Program-made: the position numbers and the translations under genes
Notes under the pieces: model-generated
Database searches by the model: none
What the model saw: only the letters and a program-made list of their open reading frames with translations
Told to the model about the DNA's origin: nothing
NCBI GenBank assembly: GCA_021186555.1
Contig: JAJKFL010000002.1
Span: forward strand, 3,634,501-3,698,500
Direction of reading: 5' to 3'
DNA: 64,000 nt
Origin: Reticulitermes speratus
Lineage: Eukaryota > Arthropoda > Insecta > Blattodea > Rhinotermitidae
Shown here: positions 53,993 to 64,000 of the stretch, one piece after another
Position numbering within the stretch: position 1 is the first letter of the stretch
How the letters are laid out: each line of letters begins with the position of its first letter

Positions 53993-55215
53993 AGCTCGTA
54001 CCGCGCAGTAAACACACTCCGTCTCAGTTATACAAACCAGTCAGTTAATGCTGTACAGTGAAATAATCGCTGTTTGTTCTGAGATCCACACAAAACACAT
54101 AAATACAGTCCGTACCGCGCAGTAAACACACTCCGTCTCAGTTATACAAACCAGTCAGATAATGCTGTACAGTGAAATAATCGCTGTTTGTTCTGAGATC
54201 CACACAAAACACATAAATACAGTCCGTACCGCGCAGTAAACACACTCCGTCTCAGTTATACAAACCAGTCAGATAATGCTGTACAGTGAAATAATCGCTG
54301 TTTGTTCTGAGATCCACACAAAACACATAAATACAGTCCGTACCGCGCAGTAAACACACTCCGTCTCAGTTATACAAACCAGTCAGTTAATGCTGTACAG
54401 TGAAATGATCGCTGTTTGTTCTGAGATCCACACAAAACACATAAATACAGTTTGTACCGCGCAGTAAACACACACTCCGTCTCAGTTATACAAACCAGTC
54501 AGTTAATGTTGTACAGTGAAATGATCGCTGTTTGTTCTGAGATCCACACAAAACACATAAATACAGTCCGTACCGCGCAGTAAACACACTCCGTCTCAGT
54601 TATACAAACCAGTCAGTTAATGTTGTACAGTGAAATAATCGCTGTTTGTTCTGAGATCCACACAAAACACATAAATACAGTCCGTACCGCGCAGTAAACA
54701 CACTCCGTCTCAGTTATACAAACGTCAGTTAATGTTGCAGTGAATGATCGCTGTTTTGTTTAGACCACACATAACACTTTAAATTACAGTCGTACCGTCG
54801 CAGTAAACACACTCCGTCTCGTTATACAAAACCAGTCAGTTATGCTGTACAGTGAAATAATCGCTGTTTGTTCTGACATCAGTGCTATAGAGCAGCGGTA
54901 TTCAACCTTTTTTGTTCGCGTACCCCCAGATTTAATTTATCTTCAACTTTGTACCCCCAAAGATTTTGGTGCATAATTCAAGTTATACATAGTCTATAAT
55001 CTACATCTAAAAAAGTTAAATAAATTACATCCAAAAAATGTATTAAATAATAAGTTTTAAATGAGAAAAAGGAGAGTCAAGCTATTAAATAACAAATATA
55101 TTATTGCCTATCATATAAAAATGAATAAAGGAACAAAGGTATTTTAGCAAAGCAAAATTATAAGCACTATGTGGAATAAAATGAAACTAGCCGCCCAGAT
55201 AAGAATCGCATAAAG

Positions 55216-55264
<49 letters not shown>

Positions 55265-55514
55265 AATGGCGCTCCCAAATCGCATGTCCTTACGTCCGGG
55301 TCTCTTGTGGCTAACCCTAAATCTGGCCCTGATTATTCAGTGTTTATCATGAAATAATACTTATTTTTTTAAATTTTATGTACCCCTAAGATGTCTTCGC
55401 GTACCCCAGGGTGAATACCACTGCTCTAGAGAGAAATAGTCGCTGTTTTTTGTGAGATCGTACGAAAAATTTAAATACATTCTATGCGTAGAATGTAGAA
55501 TTTTGAATGCTAAA
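53993..55514 (-). repeat. Right inverted arm: 114-bp tandem array, about 7.5 copies, with hAT insertion
   Basis: From AGCTCGTACCG outward the units are the reverse complement of those at 46400. The outermost full unit (54720-54850) is more diverged. After the hAT element 54893-55423 the arm resumes with AATAGTCGCTGTTTTTTGTG and ends TTTTGAATGCTAAA, the complement of the left outer end. Confidence 0.9.
54893..55423. mobile_element. hAT-type element inside the right 114-bp array
   Basis: Ends CAGCGGTATTCAACC and GGTGAATACCACTG with 8-bp flanks CTATAGAG and CTCTAGAG (one change). GTACCCC motifs lie inside both ends. A GA microsatellite lies at 55219-55264. Confidence 0.82.
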
Positions 55515-55977
55515 CATGGAGCGCCTTCTTTTGACAGTTGTTGGTCCATTGGTTGGAGAGAAGGAGAGTGATGCTAAGGATCTGAAGGCTTATCTCTCAC
55601 AAAACCTTCCCTTTTGCACGGAACTTCCGCCCCCATCCCCCCAACACCACACCACTCATTTGCCCCAGCAAGCAGCCTTCAGGGAAGCTGGGATTAAGTG
55701 TTTTCTGCTCCTTGGGCTTGTCTGTGGAAAAGTAAAGGCCTTACTTTATATGCGTCATTTGTCAAGGCTTGTGGCGGTTAATAGGGTTTTTTTTTGTAAG
55801 GAAATTGATGAAAGCACAATTTCTTCGCCCAGGTTTTATTAAAAATTAAAATAAGTCAAGTATTAAGTAAATTTATTCCAGAAATTCTAGTTTTCTAGGG
55901 TTGTGAGGCTTTGTCGTTCAGTTAGTAGTTTCAGATGCTTCGAAGGACTGTAATGCCTTCATCTTCTGGGTCAAGTG
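55515..55977. other. Unassigned sequence with a 111-aa open frame
   Basis: A plus-strand frame starting at 55507 is open to 55842, but I recognise no family and it begins inside the repeat arm, so I do not call a gene. Confidence 0.3.
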
Positions 55978-55985
55978 GTCTAAGA

Positions 55986-56275
55986 CAGCGGTCGCCAACC
56001 GGTGGTCCGTGGAGAAATTTGGATATTATTTGCAATTTTATGTTTATTATACTGTTTCATTATATTCTGATCGTCTTCGTGTCACCGACACAGGATCGCT
56101 GACAATTTTTGCCTTATTACGTTGAATCAAATTTCATATTAATAAAATGGAAATTTTATGATAATTATTTTATAGATGTTTGTACCTTTTTAAAAAAAAT
56201 TCATGTTAGTGGTCCGCGGGATTCAAAATTGTGAGTTTAGTGGTCCGTGAGGTCCGAATGGGTTGGCGACCGATG
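55986..56275. mobile_element. hAT-type MITE with perfect target duplication
   Basis: Ends CAGCGGTCGCCAACCGGTGG and GGTTGGCGACCGATG, flanked by GTCTAAGA on both sides. GGTCCG motifs recur just inside the ends; it is 290 bp and noncoding. Confidence 0.9.
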
Positions 56276-56536
56276 GTCTAAGAAGTATTGGCGAGACAGA
56301 GTCACGTTCCGTAAGACTGGTATCTGTAGCAACAGCACCGTGAGGACCTCAAATTTTTCAAATAAGTTCGCGTTAACTGTAAGAAAAGTGAAACGTGGTC
56401 AGAAGTGTGTCAGTCTTGCTGTGCAATGTAGTTAGCGGTGGATTTTCAAAGCCTGTTTTTCCTATTCGAATCATTGTTTTTAACCATTCTGTTATCTCGG
56501 TAGGTCCGGGAGCAGAAGTCTGTTGTCAAACACTAA

Positions 56537-57156
56537 GGCTAGGCGCAAACTTGCGATTTATTGCCGCCGCGACTGAAAAGTCGCAATCGCCGAAAAGTAT
56601 TGCGGTCCGCACACGGCGACCAAAAAATCGCTAGTATATTTCAGTAATGGTATGGATTTCATCGAAAGTACTTGTGTGATTGCCTTATTACTGCGTATTA
56701 AATCCAAAAAAAAGACGCAAACGAAAACATTGGGTGCACCCACTTATAAGTCAAATTTTTTGTCATACAGAGCAGGACGTTTTTCCAATTCAAAAATCAA
56801 TTTTTCTCCGTGTCCAAAACAATGTGTGATGGTGAATCATCAACAGCAGATTCGTTATCAACATAATTCAATATCAATAACAAATAATTACAAATACAAT
56901 AATATTCAATGATAGATTTCTCTCCAAGATTGAACTGCGACTGAACAGCAGCAGAAGCAAGTGTGCGCAAGTTCATTCCTGTCTATGTAACACATTTTAA
57001 TTCGCGACAGTCGTGTCGCTAGTAAAATAGGCTGGTTGCATCTTTTTAATCGCTGCTTTTATTTAGTCGCATGTGCGCGCATTCCTATGAAAACAGTGTG
57101 TTCTATTTGTGCGACTAAATATCGCGCGACAGAAAATCGCAAGTGTGCGCCTAGCC
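56537..57156. mobile_element. PIF/Harbinger-type MITE
   Basis: Ends GGCTAGGCGCAAACTTGCGA and TCGCAAGTGTGCGCCTAGCC form an inverted repeat flanked by the 3-bp duplication TAA. GCGAC/GTCGC motifs continue inside. The interior is noncoding. Confidence 0.85.
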
Positions 57157-57159
57157 TAA

Positions 57160-57674
57160 CTACTACTACATACTAACTAACTACTACTTACTACTACTAC
57201 ACTATACTATACTACTACTACTACTACTATACTACTACTACTACACTATACTACTACTACTACTACTACTACTTACTACTACTTCACTACTACTACTACT
57301 ACTACTTACTACTACTACTACTACTACTTCACTACTACTACATACTACTACACCACACTACTACTACTACTACACTACTACTACTACACTACTACTACTA
57401 CACTACTATTCACTACTACTTACATACTACTACACACATACTACTACTACTTCACTACTACTTCACTACTACTATACACTACTACTACACTACTACTTCA
57501 CTACTACTTCACTACTACTACTACACTACTACTCACTACTACTACTACACTACTACTTCACTACTACTACTACTTCACTACTACTACCCTACTACTACTA
57601 CACTACTACTACTACCTACTACTACACCACTACTACTACTACACTACTACTTCACTACTACTACACTACTACTA

Positions 57675-57728
<54 letters not shown>

Positions 57729-58051
57729 ACTACTACTACCCTACTACTACTACTACACTACTACTTCATACTACTACTACACTACTACTACACCACTACT
57801 ACTACTACTACTACTACATACTACTTCACTACTACTACTACACTACTACTACTACACTACTACTTCACTACTACTTCACTACTACTACTACACTACTACT
57901 TCACTACTACTTCACTACTACTACTACACTACTACTACTACACTACTACTTCACTACTACTACTACTACACTACTACTACTACACTACTACTTCACTACT
58001 ACTACACTACTACTACACTACTACTACACTACTACTACACTACTACTTCAT
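57160..58051. repeat. Degenerate ACT trinucleotide array, about 890 bp
   Basis: CTACTACTACACTACTACTT-type sequence with secondary motifs (CACTACTACTTCACTACTAC). It begins directly after the Harbinger MITE target site ACTAACTACTAC. Confidence 0.95.
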
Positions 58052-60025
58052 GGTGGACTTCCAGTAAGATCCGGCAGACCAGGTGAATGCTGAGAGCCGA
58101 GATACAATCAATAGCACTGTGGGCAGATCTGTGGTTGTGTCGGGTTAGCTAGATTTGCTCACGCAAATTGCATGGGGCCAGTGTAAATATATGCAGTCGC
58201 TTCTTGGCTTCCAACGATTTCATTCGAACTCACGTTTCTGTTACCCCCTATACTGTGCTTTGCATTATATGTTTGAATTATGAATTCTTCAGGCAAATAT
58301 TTATCATGCCTTAAGGGTACACATCATTATTTTGTTGTGGAGTTTCCGTGTTTATTTAAAATTTTAAATTCTCTAATACTCTGGTCTCAAAACTATGCTC
58401 CAGCGGAATAGTCTTCGTAAGTAATGGTGGGATCTTCCCTTTTTTGCAGAAAAGCAAAGTTAATAATTAAGAATTCTTTAGTTTCACATTTTTCTCCAAA
58501 TTTATTATAAAAAAATGTCCTCCCGTTAGACGGGGCTCAGTAATGTAGTATTGTATAAAATTCATACCGCTAGCTATGATGTTCCTAGTACGAACGCTGT
58601 TACAAAAATATCGAATTTCGTCGGTGTTTTATGACGTCTAAGTGCTTCGCAAAATTAATAAGTTTTTCGAACTCACGTTCGATAATATACGTAGTATTTT
58701 ATGCGCCTTTGCAAAGTTGCGAAAAAAAATCGACTTTTATATCTGACCTGTCTGTCTGTTTGTCCAGCCTTCCTTTTACCGCATCGAAATCACTCGGTTC
58801 CCCGCTGGATAGATTTTCGTGAAATTTTGGATTGGGCAAATTTTACTGAAACATGTCGACAAAAATTCAAGTTTTTGTTAAAATCGGGCAAAAATAACAG
58901 ACACTTTACCTAACACTCTCTGGCAATCTGAGAAGGGTCCAGGATGCAATGGTAGAAAACCGCCCAAAATTATTACCTTACGTGTACAGTTTCTGTTTTA
59001 TTATATTCAGTCCTTAGCTAGTCGCTATACGGACTATGAAATTCCGGCTTTCGTATGTGTAGAAAGTTTCCGGAATGGATTGCTTTTGAGGGAAACGGTG
59101 ATGAAAGTTTAACGTATTTAGTGGCGCTACTAGATACAGTTTATTCCAAAACACACTTACATACTTTACATTCCGAAATCCAGTGGTAAACGTCCTAATT
59201 ACAGCATGTTTACCTTCTGTCTTGACTGATCCTTTCGTGGTTTTCCTCTGCGTCTCCAGTTGCATGCTCGAAGAATACTGTCCTTTTGAGCTGAGTCAGT
59301 TTTCTGACTATGACGTTATGTGTAAGTTTATATTGTGCCGAGATGAAACAAATGACGTTCATTCCACAGTTTTTTTAGACCTCTAATGTCAGAAATTTGA
59401 GAATAAATTCTGTAGCTTTGTAGTACTTTACACTAATGTGTTACATTTACGTGCTCCATACAAAATGTGGACGAAAATTTATTTCCCGAGCGGCATTCGA
59501 GCCTGTGATCCAAATGTACTCGTAGCATAACAAAAAGCCACAAACACGAAATCGCCCAAAAGTTCTTCGCCATCAAAGTGATGGTTGCCACAACTTCATC
59601 GATTAACCATTCAAAATTTTTCCCCATCTTTCATTATAATTCAAAGTAACACTCTCTTAGTTTTCGTTACCCCTCCTTGTGAACCTGACGGTAAATCGAT
59701 ACGGTTTACCATTTCTTTGCCATAAGGAATAACATTAAAGCAATACCCTTGAGGTAACCTGTCAACCTTCTACATTATTTTCCCCTTATCGAAAAAAAAC
59801 ATTATTCACACGTTCTATCATAGATGCAAAGTGGCTATATAATTCACGTGACATCAATCAGTCATTCGGTTAACGTAGCCTGCAGCTTGTACCCGATTTG
59901 CATCGCGTATATTCAAGACGTCTAACGCGACTGACCGCTGCGAGTTGCCACTCTTTTAGCATGCTTCTGAAATTACACGGGGCTTGAAGATATCTTCAGT
60001 TTTCCACTGCCGCTTCTTCAAAGGT
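58052..60025. other. Unassigned intergenic sequence
   Basis: No gene is visible. The segment 58745-58870 is a diverged copy of the unknown repeat at 6428. Confidence 0.35.
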
Positions 60026-60027
60026 AG

Positions 60028-60244
60028 CAACATAATCGGCTTAGCGATTGGGCTACGGGATGGACGGAACCGAGTTGGAATCCTGGTCGGAGGAGGTTTT
60101 GTCTTCTGCAAAGACTTCCAGACCGGCTCTGGGTTCCACCCAGTTTCCTATTCAATGGGTACCGGGTTTTTTTTTCCTGGGGATAAAGAGACCGGAGCCT
60201 GACGTTGGTCACTCACCATCATCAGGCTGTCGCCCTCTATAAAT
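60028..60244 (+). mobile_element. SINE family D, degenerate copy
   Basis: GGGCTACGGGATGGACGG, CCAGACCGGCTCTGGGTTCC and TATTCAATGGGTACCGGG follow the SINE D order. Box B is damaged (GAGTTGGAATCC). Confidence 0.7.
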
Positions 60245-61323
60245 TATCAGTCATCATTATAATTATCTTCACTTTTACCCCACTAACATTTTTGAAATGA
60301 AAATTCTGCCTAACAGGTATGCAAAAACCTCAGCAGCCATAAGCCGTAATAACAAAAGTCTGGTAAAGCAGCCTAGTCTAGTAGAAGAATCTTGCAAACA
60401 TTCTGGGGTGTAAGGCTTGAACCTGGTTAAGGCAAACCTTCAGTGCTAGACCTAAGCTCATGCAGAACTCCAAACAAGGCAGTTCCAGCTGAGGCTCGTT
60501 ACACACACCTTGGCATAAGTAATCTACGCACAACTTTCTGTTATAACGCTAGTTCCATGCACTCATCTGCCATGACAGGGGGGGCTTAGGGGGGGTGCAG
60601 TTGCGGCGAGCAGGGGCTGAACACCTTAATTTTTTTCCGCCGTTTGCTTATAGTCTACATGTTTCAGGAAGAACAAACTTACGCCATTATAGTATCTGCC
60701 GTCTTCGTCACTTTGCTTTCGGAAGCAGCGTAATGTATTCTGTATTAAACTTTGGGATCCACAGGTGCAAATACAGTTTTGAGGAACTCTGATTACATTG
60801 AGGGACGCTGAGAGTAATTTGGGTAATAATGTTTCTCATAATTCACTTTATTTGTTATAAATTCATTTGTTACGTTCTTTAAAAACAGCGATAAATCCGA
60901 TGAAGTAGCATCACTGACAGCAAACACTAAGTGTAACAAGTACAACAACAACACAAAGTATAATGGCGTGCGAGACTTAAGGTGCTCACAGCGGGTTTTG
61001 CCGAAGTTCAATTCGTCCGGAATGCGACGCCTTGTCTTTGGGGGAGCAAGGAATTGGGACTGAGCTGCGCGGTTCTTTCACCCTTCATTTCCCGAGAGCC
61101 GTAAAGCTAGGTCCCCAACTACAGCTCCCGATGTCACACAGCAACACCCCAGGACACTTGACTCTTCCGATTAATGCAGACTTAACTCTGCCAGGATGCG
61201 CCGGCCTGCAGTTCCGTATACAGGTTTCTTGGAAACGTTGGTGTTTAATAAAACTTACACGGCGTCACATACCAAAAGTCTGCAAACTTCATAGTCACTG
61301 CCACTGCAGCCACAAATCTTGCT

Positions 61324-61330
<7 letters not shown>
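60245..61330. other. Unassigned intergenic sequence
   Basis: I see no convincing gene; the 119-aa open frame at 61032 ends in a simple AAT repeat and matches nothing known to me. Confidence 0.3.
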
Positions 61331-61358
<28 letters not shown>

Positions 61359-62270
61359 TCAATTCAATTCAATTCAATTCTGGTTTATTAATGTGCTGAG
61401 TCAAACAGCCAGAAGGCCAATTACAGAAACAGCACAGCAAACAAACACAAATAACAATGGACAAGGAACAGGACAAAACAGACAAACACAACAAAACAAA
61501 TAAATAAGCAAACAATGACTTACTGAAAAAAAAAATAAATTCAATTCAATTCAATTCAATTCTGGTTTATTAATGTGCCGAATCAACAGCCAGAAGGCCA
61601 ATTACAGAAACAGCACAGCAAACAAACACAAATAACAATGGACAAGGAACAGGACAAAACAGACAAACACAACAAAACAAATAAATAAGCAAACAATGAC
61701 TTACTGAAAAAAAAAATAAATTCAATTCAATTCAATTCAATTCTGGTTTATTAATGTGCCGAATCAACAGCCAGAAGGCCAATTACAGAAACAGCACAGC
61801 AAACAAACACAAATAACAATGGACAAGGAACAGGACAAAACAGACAAACACAACAAAACAAATAAATAAGCAAACAATGACTTACTGAAAAAAAAATAAT
61901 AAATTCAATTCAATTCAATTCAATTCAATTCAATTCTGGTTTATTAATGTGCCGAATCAACAGCCAGAAGGCCAATTACAGAAACAGCACACCAAACAAA
62001 CACAAATAACAATGGACAAGGAACAGGACAAAATAGACAAACACAACAAAACAAATAAATAAGCAAACAATGACTTACTGAAAAAAAAATAATAAATTCA
62101 ATTCAATTCAATTCAATTCAATTCTGGTTTATTAATGTGCCGAATCAACAGCCAGAAGGCCAATTACAGAAACAGCACACCAAACAAACACAAATAACAA
62201 CGGACAATATACAAAACAAAAATAAAACAAACAACCAAAACAAATAAACAAACAATAACTTGCTTAGATA
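61331..62270 (-). repeat. Five tandem copies of a LINE-type 3' end with GAATT tail
   Basis: A unit of 181-193 bp repeats at TGGTTT anchors 61381, 61563, 61744, 61937 and 62125. Read on the minus strand each unit ends with AATAAACCAGAATTGAATTG, a polyadenylation-like hexamer followed by a GAATT repeat. The copies are almost identical. Confidence 0.88.
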
Positions 62271-62353
62271 ATTAATAAGAACACCTTAAAATAATGTAAT
62301 AAATTATTACATCAGATTAAGTGTAACAAATTCCCTTCTGAAAACATAATAAT

Positions 62354-62379
<26 letters not shown>

Positions 62380-62385
<6 letters not shown>

Positions 62386-62480
62386 ATTCAATTCAATTCA
62401 ATTCAATGTGTATTTATTAACCTGCAGGCTTAACAGCACAAGTGCCAATTATAAAGCGTGTAAAAAGACACAAAAAAAAC
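62380..62480 (-). repeat. Diverged sixth copy of the GAATT-tailed 3' end
   Basis: ATTCAATTCAATTCAATGTG followed by TATTTATTAACCTGCAGGCT and GTGCCAATTA is a clearly diverged relative of the five tandem copies. Confidence 0.6.
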
Positions 62481-63013
62481 AAAAAAAAAACAGTACGAAT
62501 ACATAAAAACAAGACACTAAACAGACAAAACACAAAAACAACGTTACAGAAAAAAGTACTATAAAAGAAGTATTGGGCAAAAATCGTTTACCCTAAAAAA
62601 ACATAGATACGTTGATTTAAAAATGCCACAGACTGGCGTAAAATCTGTTTTAGAGAAATAATGGGTTTCCTGAAGATATAATAATAATAATTATCCTATG
62701 CATGTCCATAGTAACTGACCGAACTATCCATAACAATATACCAGACACAGTTATACTTGATAAAACCATAAAAAAATGCATAGTCAGTAGATGTAGCAAT
62801 TCCCAACAGTCACAACCTTCACAGCTCCATCACCGAGAAGCTACAGAAGTATACAGACTTAAAAGAAGAACTTATAACAATATGGCAACTGAACGCAGTC
62901 TGTGTAGTACATTAGTAACATCAACAACGGGTATTATCCAAACTAGTATACGGTAAAATATAACACGTTACCGGGTTACGTACCCGGTAACGTACTTGTT
63001 ATAATTTAGCATA
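62481..63013. other. Unassigned sequence
   Basis: No gene is visible; A-rich, with a short perfect palindrome GTTACCGGGT...ACCCGGTAAC at 62967-62993. Confidence 0.3.
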
Positions 63014-63026
63014 TAATTCTGCCTAT

Positions 63027-63389
63027 TATTATTTATTATTTATCCTGTCGCTCCTTGTGGAGCATACAGCCTCCTTTCGGATCTTTTTTGGTCGTGTGCA
63101 TAGGTGTAGTGAGTGACCAGCCCACTGACTGCACACGTTCTACTCAATCCTGATGTGACCGCCAGAGCTATCTAGCAGTCAGTTAGGAGAATTGGGTGAG
63201 AAATGGCCGCTGAATTTTGCTGACGAAACATCTCTATTCATGCCCGTAAGGTTCTTTTACATGCCGTAAATCTACGACATGGGACCGCCGGCTTTACTTC
63301 CCCTCCGAAGGAAGTTGTGCTACGGGATCGAACCCGCGAACCTTGGGTCCAGTGGTGAGCACGCTAACCACTAGTCCACAGAGGGCGAC
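63027..63389 (-). mobile_element. SINE family B, copy 3
   Basis: It has a perfect 13-bp target duplication TAATTCTGCCTAT (63014-63026 and 63390-63402). Box A and box B lie on the minus strand at the right end. Confidence 0.93.
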
Positions 63390-63559
63390 TAATTCTGCCT
63401 ATATGAGTATATAAAACTAAACCTTTATCATAAATTTTATTTTACTGTTTTATTATCAAGGTTTCATTATGTAAAAAAAAAAACTGCAAGAAAACACTTC
63501 CAGATATATTTACAATATATATTTTTTTTAAATTGTAAAGGTCGAGATCTCACACCTAG

Positions 63560-63720
63560 TTCAGTTTTAGTATATTTTTAAAGTTTTTGATAAAGTCCTG
63601 ATGGTGGCTTAATTTAGCCGAAACATGTAGCCTGTTATATCTTGCCTTATATGTTGTGTACGACTGATTTTTAAAATACATTTCAAAATTGATAACACAA
63701 CAGGGATATGTTATATTAAC
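63560..63720. mobile_element. Arm of another fold-back family with hairpin motif
   Basis: CCTGATGGTGGC, TTAATTTA, GCCGAAACATGTAGCC (63598-63630) has the same layout as the other hairpin motifs in a new sequence context. Nothing else is recognisable. Confidence 0.45.
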
Positions 63721-64000
63721 TTACCTTAGTTTTGGCCTTGTATTGTAAAAAAAACACAAGTCACTTTCTTTTCAACAAATTACCTTGTGTTATACTGAAT
63801 TGTCTCTTTTTTTTGACATCGTAACATTATTTTATAACACAGAAACTTGTGTTGTGGTGACTTAGCAATTTTCTTTTGACCTTATATCTTTTGTTTTAAA
63901 TTCCACTTGGCACGAAAAAATTGTTCCCATTAGACGAGCCCTGTACGGTAGCCATACCAACGTCTGTAACAAGAAACGTAATGGAGAGCCTGCAAGAACC

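Larger units (their letters stand above)
46400..55514. mobile_element. Candidate 9.1-kb fold-back-type unit bounded by inverted tandem arrays
   Basis: Two inverted arms of the same 114-bp array share identical 14-bp outer ends and similar inner ends. The 6.8-kb interior (47235-53992) contains SINE B and D, LINE-A and LINE-C fragments and two Penelope-like fold-backs, but no transposase I can recognise. No clear target duplication is seen. Drosophila FB elements have this architecture; independent insertion of two arrays is the alternative. Confidence 0.45.

Noticed and set aside
55507-55842. 111-aa open frame after the right 114-bp array
   Set aside because: It begins inside the repeat arm, and I see no domain or convincing start.
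59433-59627. 64-aa minus-strand frame with a tRNA box B-like GGCATTCGAGCC nearby
   Set aside because: No box A at the right distance and no similarity to the SINE bodies here; the frame shows no family.

Overview
This is a eukaryotic, almost certainly insect, nuclear window: one long spliced gene with many introns, AT-rich intergenic DNA, many tRNA-derived SINEs, several non-LTR retrotransposon (LINE) families, small DNA transposons of the pogo, hAT and PIF/Harbinger types, Penelope-like fold-back pieces and long minisatellites. The LINE and SINE families remind me of cockroach and termite genomes, but that placement is inference. There are no operons, bacterial signals or CRISPR arrays. I could not identify a real tRNA or rRNA gene; every tRNA-like stretch belongs to a SINE.

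Region by region. 0-3.1 kb: unassigned DNA, then an 84-bp minisatellite. 3.1-13.9 kb: intergenic, with a SINE, a hAT MITE inside a probable Penelope-like insertion, and a LINE RNase H pseudogene interrupted by a decayed pogo element. 14.1-33.4 kb, plus strand: the only host gene I can support. It has 18 coding exons, all 17 junctions have GT/AG ends and keep the reading frame, and the product is 836 aa: an acidic N-terminus, six C2H2 zinc fingers (about residues 236-398) and a long finger-free acidic C-terminal half. It is probably a nuclear DNA-binding regulator; I do not recognise the orthologue. Its introns are full of SINEs, fold-back elements, MITEs and LINE pieces. 33.4-64 kb: no convincing host gene. 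This part holds a 70-bp array, LINE-A and LINE-B fragments, a 29-bp array with a phased palindrome, SINEs, hAT and Harbinger elements, two inverted 114-bp-unit arrays 6.8 kb apart, a 900-bp ACT microsatellite, and tandem LINE 3' ends with ATTCA tails.

Three signals deserve most attention. (1) Positions 46400-55514 look like a 9.1-kb fold-back unit: two inverted arrays of a 114-bp repeat that share the same 14-bp outer end. (2) A short hairpin motif (GAAGATGG-stem ... stem-CGAAAC) recurs in at least five repeat families that otherwise differ, and its stem pairs change together, as expected for a conserved RNA structure. Several carriers are fold-back insertions with 10-14 bp target duplications and a one-sided extension of about 30 bp, which resembles Penelope-like elements. 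(3) The zinc-finger gene has a possible alternative terminal exon, a 6-nt tandem splice donor inside finger 5, upstream ORFs, and a 78-bp near-perfect hairpin just 3' of the stop codon.
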